A DNA stretch of 43,079 nucleotides. It comes from CAYMSA01 sp964392965 (GTDB lineage: Bacteria > Actinomycetota > Coriobacteriia > Anaerosomatales > Anaerosomataceae). The notes under the pieces are model-generated. The model was not told where the DNA came from and ran no database searches. It was given only the letters and a program-made list of their open reading frames with translations. Position 1 is the first letter of the stretch; the number at the start of each line of letters is the position of its first letter. The DNA lies in contig CAYMSA010000007.1 in assembly GCA_964392965.1 (NCBI GenBank), positions 1 to 43,079 on the forward strand, in the 5' to 3' direction. The position numbers and the translations under genes were made by a program. Positions 17,740 to 25,919 of this stretch are shown here, in pieces.

Positions 17740-18873
17740 CTATACAGTATCGAGGCCGAAGTGCAGTCTCAGCCGCTCGAGTATGCGCTCGGCAGCGTGA
17801 CCGTCGCCGTACGGGTTCTTCGCTTGCGCCATCCGCCGGTACTCGTCTTCGTCGTGCAGTAGCCGCATGAGCGACGCATGGACGCCGTCGTACGTGTTGC
17901 CTGCCAGGCGCACGGTCCCGGCATCGACCGCCTCGGGGCGTTCGGTCGTGTCCCGGAGCACGAGCACCGGCTTGCCGAGTGCAGGTGCTTCCTCCTGGAT
18001 TCCTCCGGAGTCCGAGAGGATCAGGTGCGCACGGTGCATGACGTTGCAGAACGCGGGGTACTCCAGCGGCTCGACCAGATGAACTCCCGGCAGCCCGCCG
18101 AAGGCGGCTCCAGCCGCCTCGCGCACGCGGGGGTTGAGGTGCATCGGGAACACGAGCTCCAGGTCCCGCTCGCGTTCCATGACGTCGCGGATGGCCCCGA
18201 AGATCTCGCGCATCGGTTCCCCCCAGTTCTCACGCCGATGACAGGTGAGCAGGAGGACCCGTCGGCCGTCGAAGTCGATCGAGCGCAGGCGCGGATCGTC
18301 GAACTCGTGCGTGCCGCTCACCGTCATGAGGAGCGCGTCGATCACCGTGTTGCCGGTCACCGCGATGGCGCTGTCATCAACGCCCTCGCGCAGGAGATTC
18401 TCGCGGTTCACTTCGGTGGGGGCGAAGTGCAGCGTGGCGAGTGAGCTCGTGAGCCGCCGGTTGATCTCCTCGGGGAAGGGCGAGTAGCGGTCGCCCGTGC
18501 GTAGCCCGGCCTCGATATGCCCCACGGCCACTCGGTTGTAGAAGGCGGCAAGCGCCGAGGCGAACGTGGTCGTCGTGTCGCCCTGCACGAGTATGAGGTC
18601 GGGACGCTCGGCTTGCAGAACGCCGCTCATACCCGAAAGCACACGGGCGGTGATGTCCTCGAGCGTCTGGCCGGCCGACATGATGTCGAGATCGACGTCG
18701 GGTTCTATGGAGAAGGCCTCAAGCACCTGGTCGAGCATCTCCCGGTGTTGGGCGGTCACCACGATCGTGAGGTCGAATGTGGGGTCAGAGGCGAGGGCCC
18801 TTGCCACCGACGCCATCTTGATGGCCTCGGGCCGAGTCCCGAAGGCGAGAAGGATCTTGCGGGCCGTCATCAT
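17740..18873 (-). CDS. wecB: UDP-N-acetylglucosamine 2-epimerase (non-hydrolysing)
   Basis: The 377-residue cytosolic enzyme epimerises C2 of UDP-GlcNAc or a derivative to the manno form. Family motifs are present: FGTRPEAIKM, VQGDTTTTFASALAAF, GHIEAGLRTGDRYSPFPEE, LTCHRRENWG and SDSGGIQEEAPALGKPVLVLRDTTERPEA. The length matches WecB/MnaA. Alternatively, in the context of the nearby aminotransferase, dehydrogenase and acyltransferase genes, it could be a WbpI-type UDP-GlcNAc(3NAc)A 2-epimerase, which belongs to the same fold family. It lies 28 bases downstream of the UDP-sugar dehydrogenase gene. GAGGGGG precedes the ATG pair (18873/18870). Confidence 0.93.
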   Translation of the reverse strand: MMTARKILLAFGTRPEAIKMASVARALASDPTFDLTIVVTAQHREMLDQVLEAFSIEPDVDLDIMSAGQTLEDITARVLSGMSGVLQAERPDLILVQGDTTTTFASALAAFYNRVAVGHIEAGLRTGDRYSPFPEEINRRLTSSLATLHFAPTEVNRENLLREGVDDSAIAVTGNTVIDALLMTVSGTHEFDDPRLRSIDFDGRRVLLLTCHRRENWGEPMREIFGAIRDVMERERDLELVFPMHLNPRVREAAGAAFGGLPGVHLVEPLEYPAFCNVMHRAHLILSDSGGIQEEAPALGKPVLVLRDTTERPEAVDAGTVRLAGNTYDGVHASLMRLLHDEDEYRRMAQAKNPYGDGHAAERILERLRLHFGLDTV

Positions 18874-18901
18874 CGTCGCCCCCTCTCGTGTCTTCCATCA
18901 C

Positions 18902-20176
18902 CTAGCGCCGGCCGACGCCACGGTAGGTCCGGGCAGCCGAGCGCACGGCGGTCGCGTCTACGCAGTTGCGGCCGTCGAAGACGAGCGCATCCGGCGCCGT
19001 CGCCGCCGCCAGAGCCTGCCAGTCGGCCCCCGCGTACTGTGGCCACTCGGTGCAGACGATGATGCCCTCAGCATCGCGGACCGCCTCGTCGATCGAGCTC
19101 ACCTGGACGTATCGGGCGTCATCGCGGGAGAGTCGCGCAAGCGGATCATGAGCGCGCACGACCGCGCCCTCGGCGAGCAGAAGGTCGATGATGTCGCTTG
19201 CCGGGGACTCTCGCGTGTCGTCGGTGTTGGGCTTGAAGGCGAGGCCGAGGACGGCGATGCGGTGGCCATAGAGCGTGCCGAGATGCTTGCGCAGCGCCAC
19301 CACTGGCAGCAGGTGCTGACGTGCGTTCACGTCGATGACGGCCTTGAGGAGATGGAAGTCGAAGCCGTTGAAGCGCGAGAGGAAGTCGAGGGCGCGGGTG
19401 TCTTTGGGGAAGCACGACCCTCCGTAGCCGATGCCGGCGTTCATGAAAGCGCCGCCGATGCGGTGGTCCATCCCGACGGCCGCGGCGACCGCTTCGATGT
19501 CGGCCCCGGTGATGTCGCACAGGCTCGCGATCTCGTTGATGAACGACACCTTTGTGGCGAGGAAGGCGTTGGACGCGTACTTCACCAGCTCGGCGCTCGT
19601 GGTGTCGCACCGCACGATCGGAGCGCCGATGTCGTCGTACAGCCTCGCCACCGCTTCCACCCGGCCCGGCTCGCCACCGAGCACGATGCGGTCCGTGTGA
19701 TACCAGTCCTCGATGGCGGTTCCTTCGCGCAGGAACTCCGGGTTGGAGACGTAGCCGATGCCGCAGGGCTCCAGCCGTGTCGCGATGAGCGCGCCCGTGC
19801 CCGGGGGGACGGTGCTCTTCATGATGACGGTGGTGCCCGGCGATGCGGACTCGGCGATGCGTTCGATCACGTCGCGCACATAGCGCAGGTCCGCCGAGCC
19901 GATCGGTGTCGAGGGTGTTCCCACGGCAACGAAGACGAAGGCGGCGGCAGCCGGACCGCCGTCGGCATGTTCCACCTGCAGATGATGGGTGCCGAGCACC
20001 GAGGTGAGAAGCTCGTCGAGACCGGGCTCGAAGAACGGCGTAGTACCTGCCCGCAGTGATTCGAGTCTCTGTGCGTCGGTGTCGAGGAGGCGCACCGTAT
20101 GTCCCGAGTGTGCGAGACAGACCGCGGTCACGAGTCCCACATAGCCTGCGCCGTAGACCGCGATGCTCGCCGACAC
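18902..20176 (-). CDS. UDP-glucose/UDP-HexNAc 6-dehydrogenase
   Basis: The 424-residue NAD-dependent enzyme oxidises C6 of a UDP-sugar to the uronic acid in two steps. It has the Rossmann motif VYGAGYVGLVTAVCLA, NPEFLREGTAIEDW, KYASNAFLATKVSFINEIA, the nucleophilic Cys in GYGGSCFPKD and AFKPNTDDTRESP. NPEFLREG is typical of UDP-glucose dehydrogenases. WecC/WbpA-type UDP-HexNAc enzymes usually differ there, so UDP-glucose is the first guess for substrate and UDP-GlcNAc the contextual alternative. The start is a GTG with AGGAGG 4 bases upstream. It leads the leftward unit with the 2-epimerase gene and is divergent from the main rightward polysaccharide run. Confidence 0.93.
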   Translation of the reverse strand: MSASIAVYGAGYVGLVTAVCLAHSGHTVRLLDTDAQRLESLRAGTTPFFEPGLDELLTSVLGTHHLQVEHADGGPAAAAFVFVAVGTPSTPIGSADLRYVRDVIERIAESASPGTTVIMKSTVPPGTGALIATRLEPCGIGYVSNPEFLREGTAIEDWYHTDRIVLGGEPGRVEAVARLYDDIGAPIVRCDTTSAELVKYASNAFLATKVSFINEIASLCDITGADIEAVAAAVGMDHRIGGAFMNAGIGYGGSCFPKDTRALDFLSRFNGFDFHLLKAVIDVNARQHLLPVVALRKHLGTLYGHRIAVLGLAFKPNTDDTRESPASDIIDLLLAEGAVVRAHDPLARLSRDDARYVQVSSIDEAVRDAEGIIVCTEWPQYAGADWQALAAATAPDALVFDGRNCVDATAVRSAARTYRGVGRR

Positions 20177-20193
20177 GCTGCCTCCTCAGCTGG

Positions 20194-20218
20194 CCGGTGA
20201 ACACCCTGGCGTCACCGG
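20194..20218 (-). promoter_or_regulatory. Inverted repeat in the leader of the UDP-sugar dehydrogenase gene
   Basis: CCGGTGA (20194-20200) and TCACCGG (20212-20218) form a 7-bp inverted repeat with an 11-base spacer, just upstream of the ribosome site of the leftward gene. It could be an operator or a leader hairpin. Confidence 0.3.
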
Positions 20219-20341
20219 TGGGGCGTGCGAATCTCCTCATGCACATCGGCGATCGAGCGTTCGTCTCCCGCTCGCACCCGATGTGATCGGGCCGTCTCCT
20301 CACTGTTCGTACCCGTATCGGATTGAGCGGTTCGGCGTGCG

Positions 20342-20371
20342 GTGACCGCTCGTCGCTCATTTGTGACCGCT
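20342..20371. promoter_or_regulatory. Direct repeat GTGACCGCT x2 at 21-bp spacing (operator candidate)
   Basis: The 9-mer GTGACCGCT occurs at 20342-20350 and 20363-20371. The 21-bp period is two helical turns, so both copies face the same side of the helix. It lies in the 317-bp space between the divergent dehydrogenase and aminotransferase genes, where one regulator could control both arms of the locus. No clear -10/-35 pair was assigned here and no gene is seen in this stretch. Confidence 0.4.
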
Positions 20372-20493
20372 GACGCATGTCGGGATTGAAGAACGCGGCG
20401 CCGTGGGTAACCACAAAGCACAGCATCCCATCGTGCACAGCAGCCGTCTCCGTAGGCCGCAACAGAAGAGCGTGACCGAGGAGGTCAATCGCC

Positions 20494-21630
20494 ATGAGTG
20501 CGCAATCGGCGTCCGGATCCGTGAACTGTGGCGTCCCGTTCGTCGATCTGACGCGACTCCACGGCTCGCTCGGGGACGCGCTCTCCTCGGCCTTCGATGC
20601 CGTGGTGAACGAGAGTGCTTACACGCTCGGCCGGACGGTGAAACGCTTCGAGGACGAGTTCGCGGCGTTCATCGGTGTGGATCATGCCGTGGGTGTCGGC
20701 TCGGGTACGGATGCACTCCACTTCGCGCTGCGGGCCTGCGGTGTCGGCCCCGGTGATGAGGTGATCACGGCGGTCAACACGTTCGCCGCCACTGCCGAGG
20801 CGATCGTCATGGCAGGGGCGCGCCCGGTGTTCGTGGACGTCCATCCAGAGACGCTCCTCATGGACCTCGACGCGATCGATGGCGCGCTCACCGAGCGCAC
20901 GCGGGCGATCGTACCGGTGCACCTCTACGGCCAGCCGGTGGACATGGATCGGCTGATGACGATTGCCCGAGGCGCAGGACTGAAGGTGGTCGAGGACGCG
21001 TGCCAGGCTCACGGAGCGCTGTGTGGCGATCATCGCGCCGGGGCGATCGGCGATGCGGGATGCTTCAGCTTCTATCCGAGCAAGAACCTGGGCGCGCTCG
21101 GCGATGGCGGCATGGTCACGACCGCAGACCCCGAGATCGCCGAGAAGATGCGCCTCCTGCGCAATCACGGTGAGGACGATTCGCGCCTGCACGTCCTGTC
21201 CGGCTACTGCAGCCGCCTGCACGGGCTCCAGGCGGCGCTCCTGAGCGAGAAGCTGCCTCACCTCGAGCGCTGGAACGCCCTTCGTGCCGAGGCAGCTTCG
21301 GTGTACGACCGGCTGCTCTCGCGGTCCGGCGTCGTGCGCCCCGGTCGCGCTGCAGGCGTGACGCACGTCTTCCACCTCTACCCGATCAGGGTGCCCGGGC
21401 GCGACGCCGTCCGTGCTGCACTCGGAGGCAAGGGTATCCAGACCGGCATCCACTACGCGGTGCCGCTTCACCTGGAGCCCGCGTTCGCCGACCTCGCGTA
21501 CTCGCCGGGCGATTTTCCCGTGGCCGAAGCAGCCGCACGGTCCATGATCTCCCTGCCCATGTATCCGTTCATCACCGAGGAGGAGCTGGCCCTGGTCGCA
21601 GGGGCGGTGAGCGAGGCCGTTCATGATTGA
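20494..21630 (+). CDS. DegT/DnrJ/EryC1/StrS sugar aminotransferase
   Basis: The 378-residue PLP enzyme transfers an amino group, usually from glutamate, to a keto-sugar nucleotide. Recognised features are VGVGSGTDALHFALRACG, VVEDACQAHGA with the PLP-ring Asp, the Schiff-base Lys197 in FYPSKNLGALGDGG, RNHGEDD and the C-terminal GIQTGIHYAVPLHL. GAGGAGG upstream supports the ATG at 20494. It opens a compact rightward run and overlaps the sugar transferase start by 8 bases. With the Gfo/Idh dehydrogenase and hexapeptide acyltransferase downstream, the best fit is WbpE/WlbC-like 3-amination of a 3-keto-UDP-GlcNAc uronate. ArnB- or FdtB-like roles remain possible. Confidence 0.93.
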   Translation: MSAQSASGSVNCGVPFVDLTRLHGSLGDALSSAFDAVVNESAYTLGRTVKRFEDEFAAFIGVDHAVGVGSGTDALHFALRACGVGPGDEVITAVNTFAATAEAIVMAGARPVFVDVHPETLLMDLDAIDGALTERTRAIVPVHLYGQPVDMDRLMTIARGAGLKVVEDACQAHGALCGDHRAGAIGDAGCFSFYPSKNLGALGDGGMVTTADPEIAEKMRLLRNHGEDDSRLHVLSGYCSRLHGLQAALLSEKLPHLERWNALRAEAASVYDRLLSRSGVVRPGRAAGVTHVFHLYPIRVPGRDAVRAALGGKGIQTGIHYAVPLHLEPAFADLAYSPGDFPVAEAAARSMISLPMYPFITEEELALVAGAVSEAVHD

Positions 21631-22342
21631 CATGCAACGGACAGCCTACCGGCCCGAAGGACGTGCGGATCCGCGTTCGCCGATGTCCGTCGGTGGACGA
21701 CCGCACGGGATTCGCGCCGCCCGCCTGGCGAAGCGTGCCGGGGACCTGGTAGTGGCGTCGGTGGGGCTTGCTGCTCTCAGTCCTCTGTTGCTGCTGGTGG
21801 GGGCCGCCGTTCGTCTCGAATCCTCCGGCCCTGCTCTCTACCGGCAGACGCGCGTTGGCAAGGATGGAGAACCGTTCACCTTCTACAAGTTCCGGACCAT
21901 GGCCGTCGATAACGACCCGGGCATTCACAGAGCATACGTCGAGCGCCTGATCGCCAGTCCCTCGGAGGAACTCAAGGGCGACACCGGCGCGTTCAAACTC
22001 GAAGGCGATCCACGCGTGACTCGACTGGGCAAGACGCTGCGGCGCACGAGTATCGACGAGCTGCCGCAGCTCATCAATGTGATTCGCGGCGAGATGTCGT
22101 TGGTGGGTCCCCGGCCGCCTCTGCCCTACGAGGTGGCGCTCTACTCGGAGAGGGCACGCCGACGCCTGGAGTGCAAGCCGGGGATCACGGGACTATGGCA
22201 GGTCAGCGGAAGGTGTCTCACCACCTTCGAGGAGATGGTCGAGCTGGACATCGAGTACATCGATACATGGTCGCTCGGGCTGGACCTCGCGATCCTTGCG
22301 CGGACGGCGCCCGCGGTCATTCGAGGGAAGGGGGCGGCGTGA
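21623..22342 (+). CDS. Initiating phosphoglycosyl transferase (bacterial sugar transferase)
   Basis: This 239-residue monotopic membrane enzyme would transfer a sugar phosphate from a UDP-sugar to undecaprenyl phosphate, the first step of repeat-unit assembly. It has an N-terminal basic segment, one hydrophobic helix (LVVASVGLAALSPLLLLVGAAV), YRQTRVGKDGEPFTFYKFRTM, RRTSIDELPQLINVI, GEMSLVGPRPPLPYE and GITGLWQVSGR. It corresponds to the catalytic half of WbaP or the short PglC/WcaJ C-terminal domain, without the multi-TM N-terminal part. Its start overlaps the aminotransferase stop, and its own stop overlaps the GTG of the next gene, so the three genes are translationally coupled. Confidence 0.93.
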   Translation: MIDMQRTAYRPEGRADPRSPMSVGGRPHGIRAARLAKRAGDLVVASVGLAALSPLLLLVGAAVRLESSGPALYRQTRVGKDGEPFTFYKFRTMAVDNDPGIHRAYVERLIASPSEELKGDTGAFKLEGDPRVTRLGKTLRRTSIDELPQLINVIRGEMSLVGPRPPLPYEVALYSERARRRLECKPGITGLWQVSGRCLTTFEEMVELDIEYIDTWSLGLDLAILARTAPAVIRGKGAA

Positions 22343-23442
22343 GTGCGAATGACAACCTCACTGTAGGGCTCATCGGCTACGGGTACTGGGGTCCCAACCT
22401 TCTGCGCAACTACATGGAACTGCGTGATGTGCGCATGAAGTGGGTCTGCGATCGCGATGAGCGCAAGCTCACCAAGGCGCATGCCCGCTACCCCACCGTC
22501 GCGACGACGGGGGACCATGCCCGCGTGCTCGAGGACGATGAAGTCGATGCGGTGCTCATCGCGACGCCCATCTCAACGCACTTCGAGCTCGCTATGGCAG
22601 CGCTCGAGGCCGGGAAGCACGTGTTCGTCGAGAAGCCGATGACCGCGAGTGTAGCTGAGGCCGAGGCGCTCGTTGCGGCTGCCGAAGCGCGCGGGCTCAC
22701 GCTCATGGTCGGGCATACGTTCGAGTACAGCTCTCCAGTGATCACGATCAAGAACCTCATCGCTTCGGGAGAGCTCGGCGATGTCTACTACATCTCGTCG
22801 ACGAGGATCAACCTGGGCCTCCACCAGAAGGACGTGAGCGTCATCTGGGACCTGGCGCCGCACGACTTCTCGATCATGTTCGACTGGCTCGGCCAGGAGC
22901 CCGAGTACGTTGCGGCGATGGGACGCGGATGCGTCGGCAACGTTCCGGACGTAGCGTTCATCACCATGCGCTTCCCCTCGGGTGCCGTCTCCGAGCTGCT
23001 GCTTTCGTGGCTCTCGCCGGTGAAGCTGCGCCGGACGATCGTCGTCGGCAGCAAGAAGATGCTGCTCTACGACGACACCGAGAGCGTCGAGAAGGTGAAG
23101 GTCTTCGACGACGGGGTCACGGTCGTGGAGCCGGGTTCCTTCGGCGAGTTCCAGCTTTCGTACCGGACGGGCGACATCGTGTCGCCGCACCTGGATGCAC
23201 GCGAGCCGCTTGCGGTGGAAGCCGAGCACTTCATCGACTGTGTGAGAACGGGATCGCGGCCCAAGACCGACGGTGCGAGCGGATTGCGGGTCGTGCGCGC
23301 GCTCGAGGAGGCCGAGCGCTGGATGCGCTATCGCTGCGATGGCGGCGGGGAGCCCGGGGAGACGGATCCTCGTCACAGCCTGCTGATGGACCGCCCGATC
23401 TGGGCGATCGGGAGCAGGCACGGTTCTGTGGCGGATCGATGA
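22339..23442 (+). CDS. Gfo/Idh/MocA-family NAD(P)-dependent sugar dehydrogenase
   Basis: The 367-residue product has an N-terminal Rossmann fold (TVGLIGYGYWGPNLLRN), the family motif HVFVEKPM with the conserved EKP Lys, and a C-terminal alpha/beta domain (GHTFEYSSPVI, WDLAPHDFSIMFDWLG). The GTG at 22339 overlaps the previous stop (GTGA) and is preceded by AGGGGG; an upstream in-frame opening from 22171 is a shadow of the sugar transferase. Between the aminotransferase and acyltransferase genes it fits a WbpB/WlbA-type 3-dehydrogenase that makes the 3-keto-UDP-GlcNAc uronate. Other family members act on inositol or simple hexoses, so the substrate is inferred from context. Confidence 0.9.
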   Translation: MSANDNLTVGLIGYGYWGPNLLRNYMELRDVRMKWVCDRDERKLTKAHARYPTVATTGDHARVLEDDEVDAVLIATPISTHFELAMAALEAGKHVFVEKPMTASVAEAEALVAAAEARGLTLMVGHTFEYSSPVITIKNLIASGELGDVYYISSTRINLGLHQKDVSVIWDLAPHDFSIMFDWLGQEPEYVAAMGRGCVGNVPDVAFITMRFPSGAVSELLLSWLSPVKLRRTIVVGSKKMLLYDDTESVEKVKVFDDGVTVVEPGSFGEFQLSYRTGDIVSPHLDAREPLAVEAEHFIDCVRTGSRPKTDGASGLRVVRALEEAERWMRYRCDGGGEPGETDPRHSLLMDRPIWAIGSRHGSVADR

Positions 23443-23454
23443 CGGAGGGTGACG

Positions 23455-24150
23455 ATGCGTGGACCTGAGGGCCATGGGGAGGGCCAGTTGCCGCCCGGGG
23501 TCGTGATGGAACCCGGGGGGAGCGTCCATCCCACCTGTGCGCTCGGCCTGGCCCCCCGCGGTGCAGCGCCGGGTGAGCGAGAGCTGCGGATCGGCGCAGG
23601 ATGCGTGATCCGTCCGTTCAGCACGATCTACGGTGGGACGACGATCGGGGAGCGCTTCCAGACGGGTCAGGGCGTTTCGATACGCGAGGACAACGTCATC
23701 GGCGACGACGTCTCCGTGGGAACGAACGCCGTGTTGGAGCACGGCAACAGGATCGGCGACCGGGTGAGGATACACACGGGATGCTTTCTCGAGCTCGTGA
23801 CGGTGGAGGACGAGGTCTTCATCGCGCCCAACGTCGTCTTCTCGGATGACCCGCACCCGCCTTGTCCACGTTATGCCGAGTGCGCCAGAGGTGCCCTCGT
23901 GCGGAGGCGCGCCCGGATCGGTGCGAACGCCACCATCCTCCCCGGCGTTGTGATCGGGGCAGGCGCGCTCGTGGGCGCGGGCTCGGTGGTGACGGCTGAT
24001 GTCGCAGACGGCTGGGTCGTCGCGGGGGTTCCCGCGCGCCCGATCAAGCGTGTCGACGAGCTCGAGTGCCCGCCGGGCTTCTATGAGCGCCCGTACGCGT
24101 GGCTCGACGGCACGCCGCTGGCCGACGGGGAGGCCGGCGATGAGCGCTAG
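23455..24150 (+). CDS. Left-handed beta-helix (hexapeptide) acyltransferase, WbpD/WxcM-like
   Basis: The 231-residue product consists mainly of hexapeptide turns ([LIV]-G-x4), for example IGERFQTG, IGDDVSVGTNAVL, IGANATILPGVVIGAGALVGAGSVVT and WVVAGVPARPIKRV. Such trimeric enzymes use acetyl-CoA to N-acylate amino sugars. A substrate-pocket segment FSDDPHPPCPRY and the C-terminal family tail are present. The ATG at 23455 has GGAGGGT 5-6 bases upstream; the GTG at 23449 is less likely. It follows the Gfo/Idh gene by 12 bases. By context it would acetylate the 3-amino group produced by the DegT enzyme. Confidence 0.9.
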   Translation: MRGPEGHGEGQLPPGVVMEPGGSVHPTCALGLAPRGAAPGERELRIGAGCVIRPFSTIYGGTTIGERFQTGQGVSIREDNVIGDDVSVGTNAVLEHGNRIGDRVRIHTGCFLELVTVEDEVFIAPNVVFSDDPHPPCPRYAECARGALVRRRARIGANATILPGVVIGAGALVGAGSVVTADVADGWVVAGVPARPIKRVDELECPPGFYERPYAWLDGTPLADGEAGDER

Positions 24151-24228
24151 TCGAAGGTGGTGTCCGGTCTGTAGTCCTCAAGAGCCGGTCTGGCCGATGT
24201 CGGACATCCGGGATGGAGGTGTCTCGGC

Positions 24229-25239
24229 ATGAAGCGGGCCATCGAGATCCTGTTGCGCCGGAAACGGCTGTTCATCATCCCGTTCCTGATCGTGTTCGTC
24301 CTTCCCGCCATCTACAGCTTCCTGTTCATGCGAAGCTACGAGGCGAGCGCCATAGTCTGGCTCGACTCGGACGTGAACATAACCACAGTGCTGCAGTCCC
24401 AGATCGCCGTGACCACCGATGCGTATCCGATCCAGGAGCAGGCCGATACGCTCTCACAGCTGCTGCAGAGCAGGACGTTCGTCGAGAGCGTCATCGCAAC
24501 GACCTCGCTCGACGCCGAGATGACGACACCGCGCAAGAAGGAGAAGACCGTCGACTTCGTGCGGAAGCGACTTGCGGCCGGCGCGGTCGGCTCGAACTCG
24601 CTCAAGATCACGTTCTACGGTCGAAGCGCCGCCGAGGCGGTTGAGATCGCCGGGGCCACCACGAACGTCTTTCTCGAGTGGGTGCGCCAGTCGGTGCGAG
24701 ACCAGAACGATGAGTCCGTGAGGTTCTTCAGTGAGGAGGCCGAGCGCTATCGCGCCGAGCTCGACTCGGCCCGAACCGAGCTGCGTACCTTCCGGGAGGA
24801 GAATCCCGAGACGCAACAGCTCGATGTCGCCGATAAGCTGCTCACCGCCACGCCCACCGACGTCGCACCCGCGATCATCGCCGAGTACGACCGCCTGAAG
24901 TCGCAGGCGAACTACGCCGAGGAGCTGTACGCCTCGGCGCTATCCGACCTTGCCAGCGCACGCATCCTCGCGTCGGCGGCCGAAGGCAGGGTGACCGGCG
25001 GCCTGCGGCTCATCGATGAACCGGTCGAGCCGGCATCGTTCTCTGCCAAGCGGCTGTTGCTGATCGACTTCCTCGCTTTCATGGCGGCGGTCATCGTCGG
25101 TGCTGCTGCGGTGGCCATCGCGGAGCTGACCGACCGGACGCTCAGGACGGAGGAAGACGTGCGTGACGCTCTGTCGCTTCCTGTCCTCGGCGAGGTCGGG
25201 GAATCGCAGTCTGCCCGGGACGGCAGGGCCGGACGATGA
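24229..25239 (+). CDS. Wzz/CapA-type polysaccharide chain-length and co-polymerase protein
   Basis: The 336-residue inner-membrane protein has two TM segments, at about residues 15-36 and 273-296, flanking an extracytoplasmic domain rich in coiled coil (ESVRFFSEEAERYRAELDSA, ELRTFREENPE). The short cytoplasmic tail, with DRTLRTEEDVRDALSLPVLGEV, is the usual end of Gram-positive Wzz-domain adaptors that pair with a separate BY-kinase. It lacks its own P-loop domain. GGAGG lies 10 bases before the ATG. Its stop overlaps the start of the CpsD-like gene (ATGA), consistent with a stoichiometric pair controlling polymer length or export. Confidence 0.9.
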   Translation: MKRAIEILLRRKRLFIIPFLIVFVLPAIYSFLFMRSYEASAIVWLDSDVNITTVLQSQIAVTTDAYPIQEQADTLSQLLQSRTFVESVIATTSLDAEMTTPRKKEKTVDFVRKRLAAGAVGSNSLKITFYGRSAAEAVEIAGATTNVFLEWVRQSVRDQNDESVRFFSEEAERYRAELDSARTELRTFREENPETQQLDVADKLLTATPTDVAPAIIAEYDRLKSQANYAEELYASALSDLASARILASAAEGRVTGGLRLIDEPVEPASFSAKRLLLIDFLAFMAAVIVGAAAVAIAELTDRTLRTEEDVRDALSLPVLGEVGESQSARDGRAGR

Positions 25240-25919
25240 CTGCGCTCTTCCGCCGCATCGGGGCCGTACGAGATTCCAGGTCCTCGGTGACCCGTGGTGC
25301 GGGGACAGGGGAGGCCGTCCGGCCTGTTGTGGGCGGGCCGGCGGTCTCCTCCCCCGGCACCCGTGCGCGCTACGAGCAGGTGGTCGCCCGGATGCTCTTC
25401 TCGAGTGATGCCGAGCGCTTCACGCTCGTCGTGACGAGCGCTGTGTGCGGCGAGGGAGTCACCACGACCTGTGTCGGTGTCGCACGGGCGCTCGCGGCGT
25501 CGACGAGCAAGAAAGTGGTGCTCGTGGACACGAACCTGCGGAAGCCTGCCCTGCATGAGGCGTTCGGGGTTCCCCGGGACCCCGGTTTCAGCGACCTCAT
25601 CTTCGAGCCGGCAGGCACCGACCTGCCCAATCTGTACGTCATCCCGGGCGGGCCACCTGTCGAGAACCCGACCCAGCTGGTGACATCCAGGGCGGCACGC
25701 ACCGCGCTCCGGATGCTCTCGAGTCAGTACGACTACGTCATCGTGGACTGTCCGCCACTCCTGGCGGCTGTCGATGCGGCATCCATATGCCGGGTGGCCT
25801 CGGGAGTGCTCATCGTCGTGCGCGCAGGGGTGACGCCCCGCGAAGACGTCGTCAAAGCCCGCGAGCGAGTGGGAGAGACGCCCGTCCTGGGCGTGCTGCT
25901 GACGGGGGTGGAGCCGTAA
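25236..25919 (+). CDS. CpsD/CapB-like BY-kinase homologue with altered Walker A
   Basis: The 227-residue cytoplasmic P-loop protein is the expected partner of the Wzz protein encoded just upstream. Walker A' (VVLVDTNLRKP, Asp98) and Walker B (YDYVIVDCPP, Asp171) are recognisable. The Walker A reads GEGVTTT with Val75 in place of the essential Lys of GEGKST. There is also no tyrosine cluster at the C-terminus, which ends in LLTGVEP, so it cannot be a classic autophosphorylating tyrosine kinase in cis. It may be a non-hydrolysing or weak ATP-binding regulator, or it may belong to a variant subfamily that tolerates this change. A substitution needing several base changes makes a sequencing error unlikely. 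Confidence 0.87.
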   Translation: MTALFRRIGAVRDSRSSVTRGAGTGEAVRPVVGGPAVSSPGTRARYEQVVARMLFSSDAERFTLVVTSAVCGEGVTTTCVGVARALAASTSKKVVLVDTNLRKPALHEAFGVPRDPGFSDLIFEPAGTDLPNLYVIPGGPPVENPTQLVTSRAARTALRMLSSQYDYVIVDCPPLLAAVDAASICRVASGVLIVVRAGVTPREDVVKARERVGETPVLGVLLTGVEP

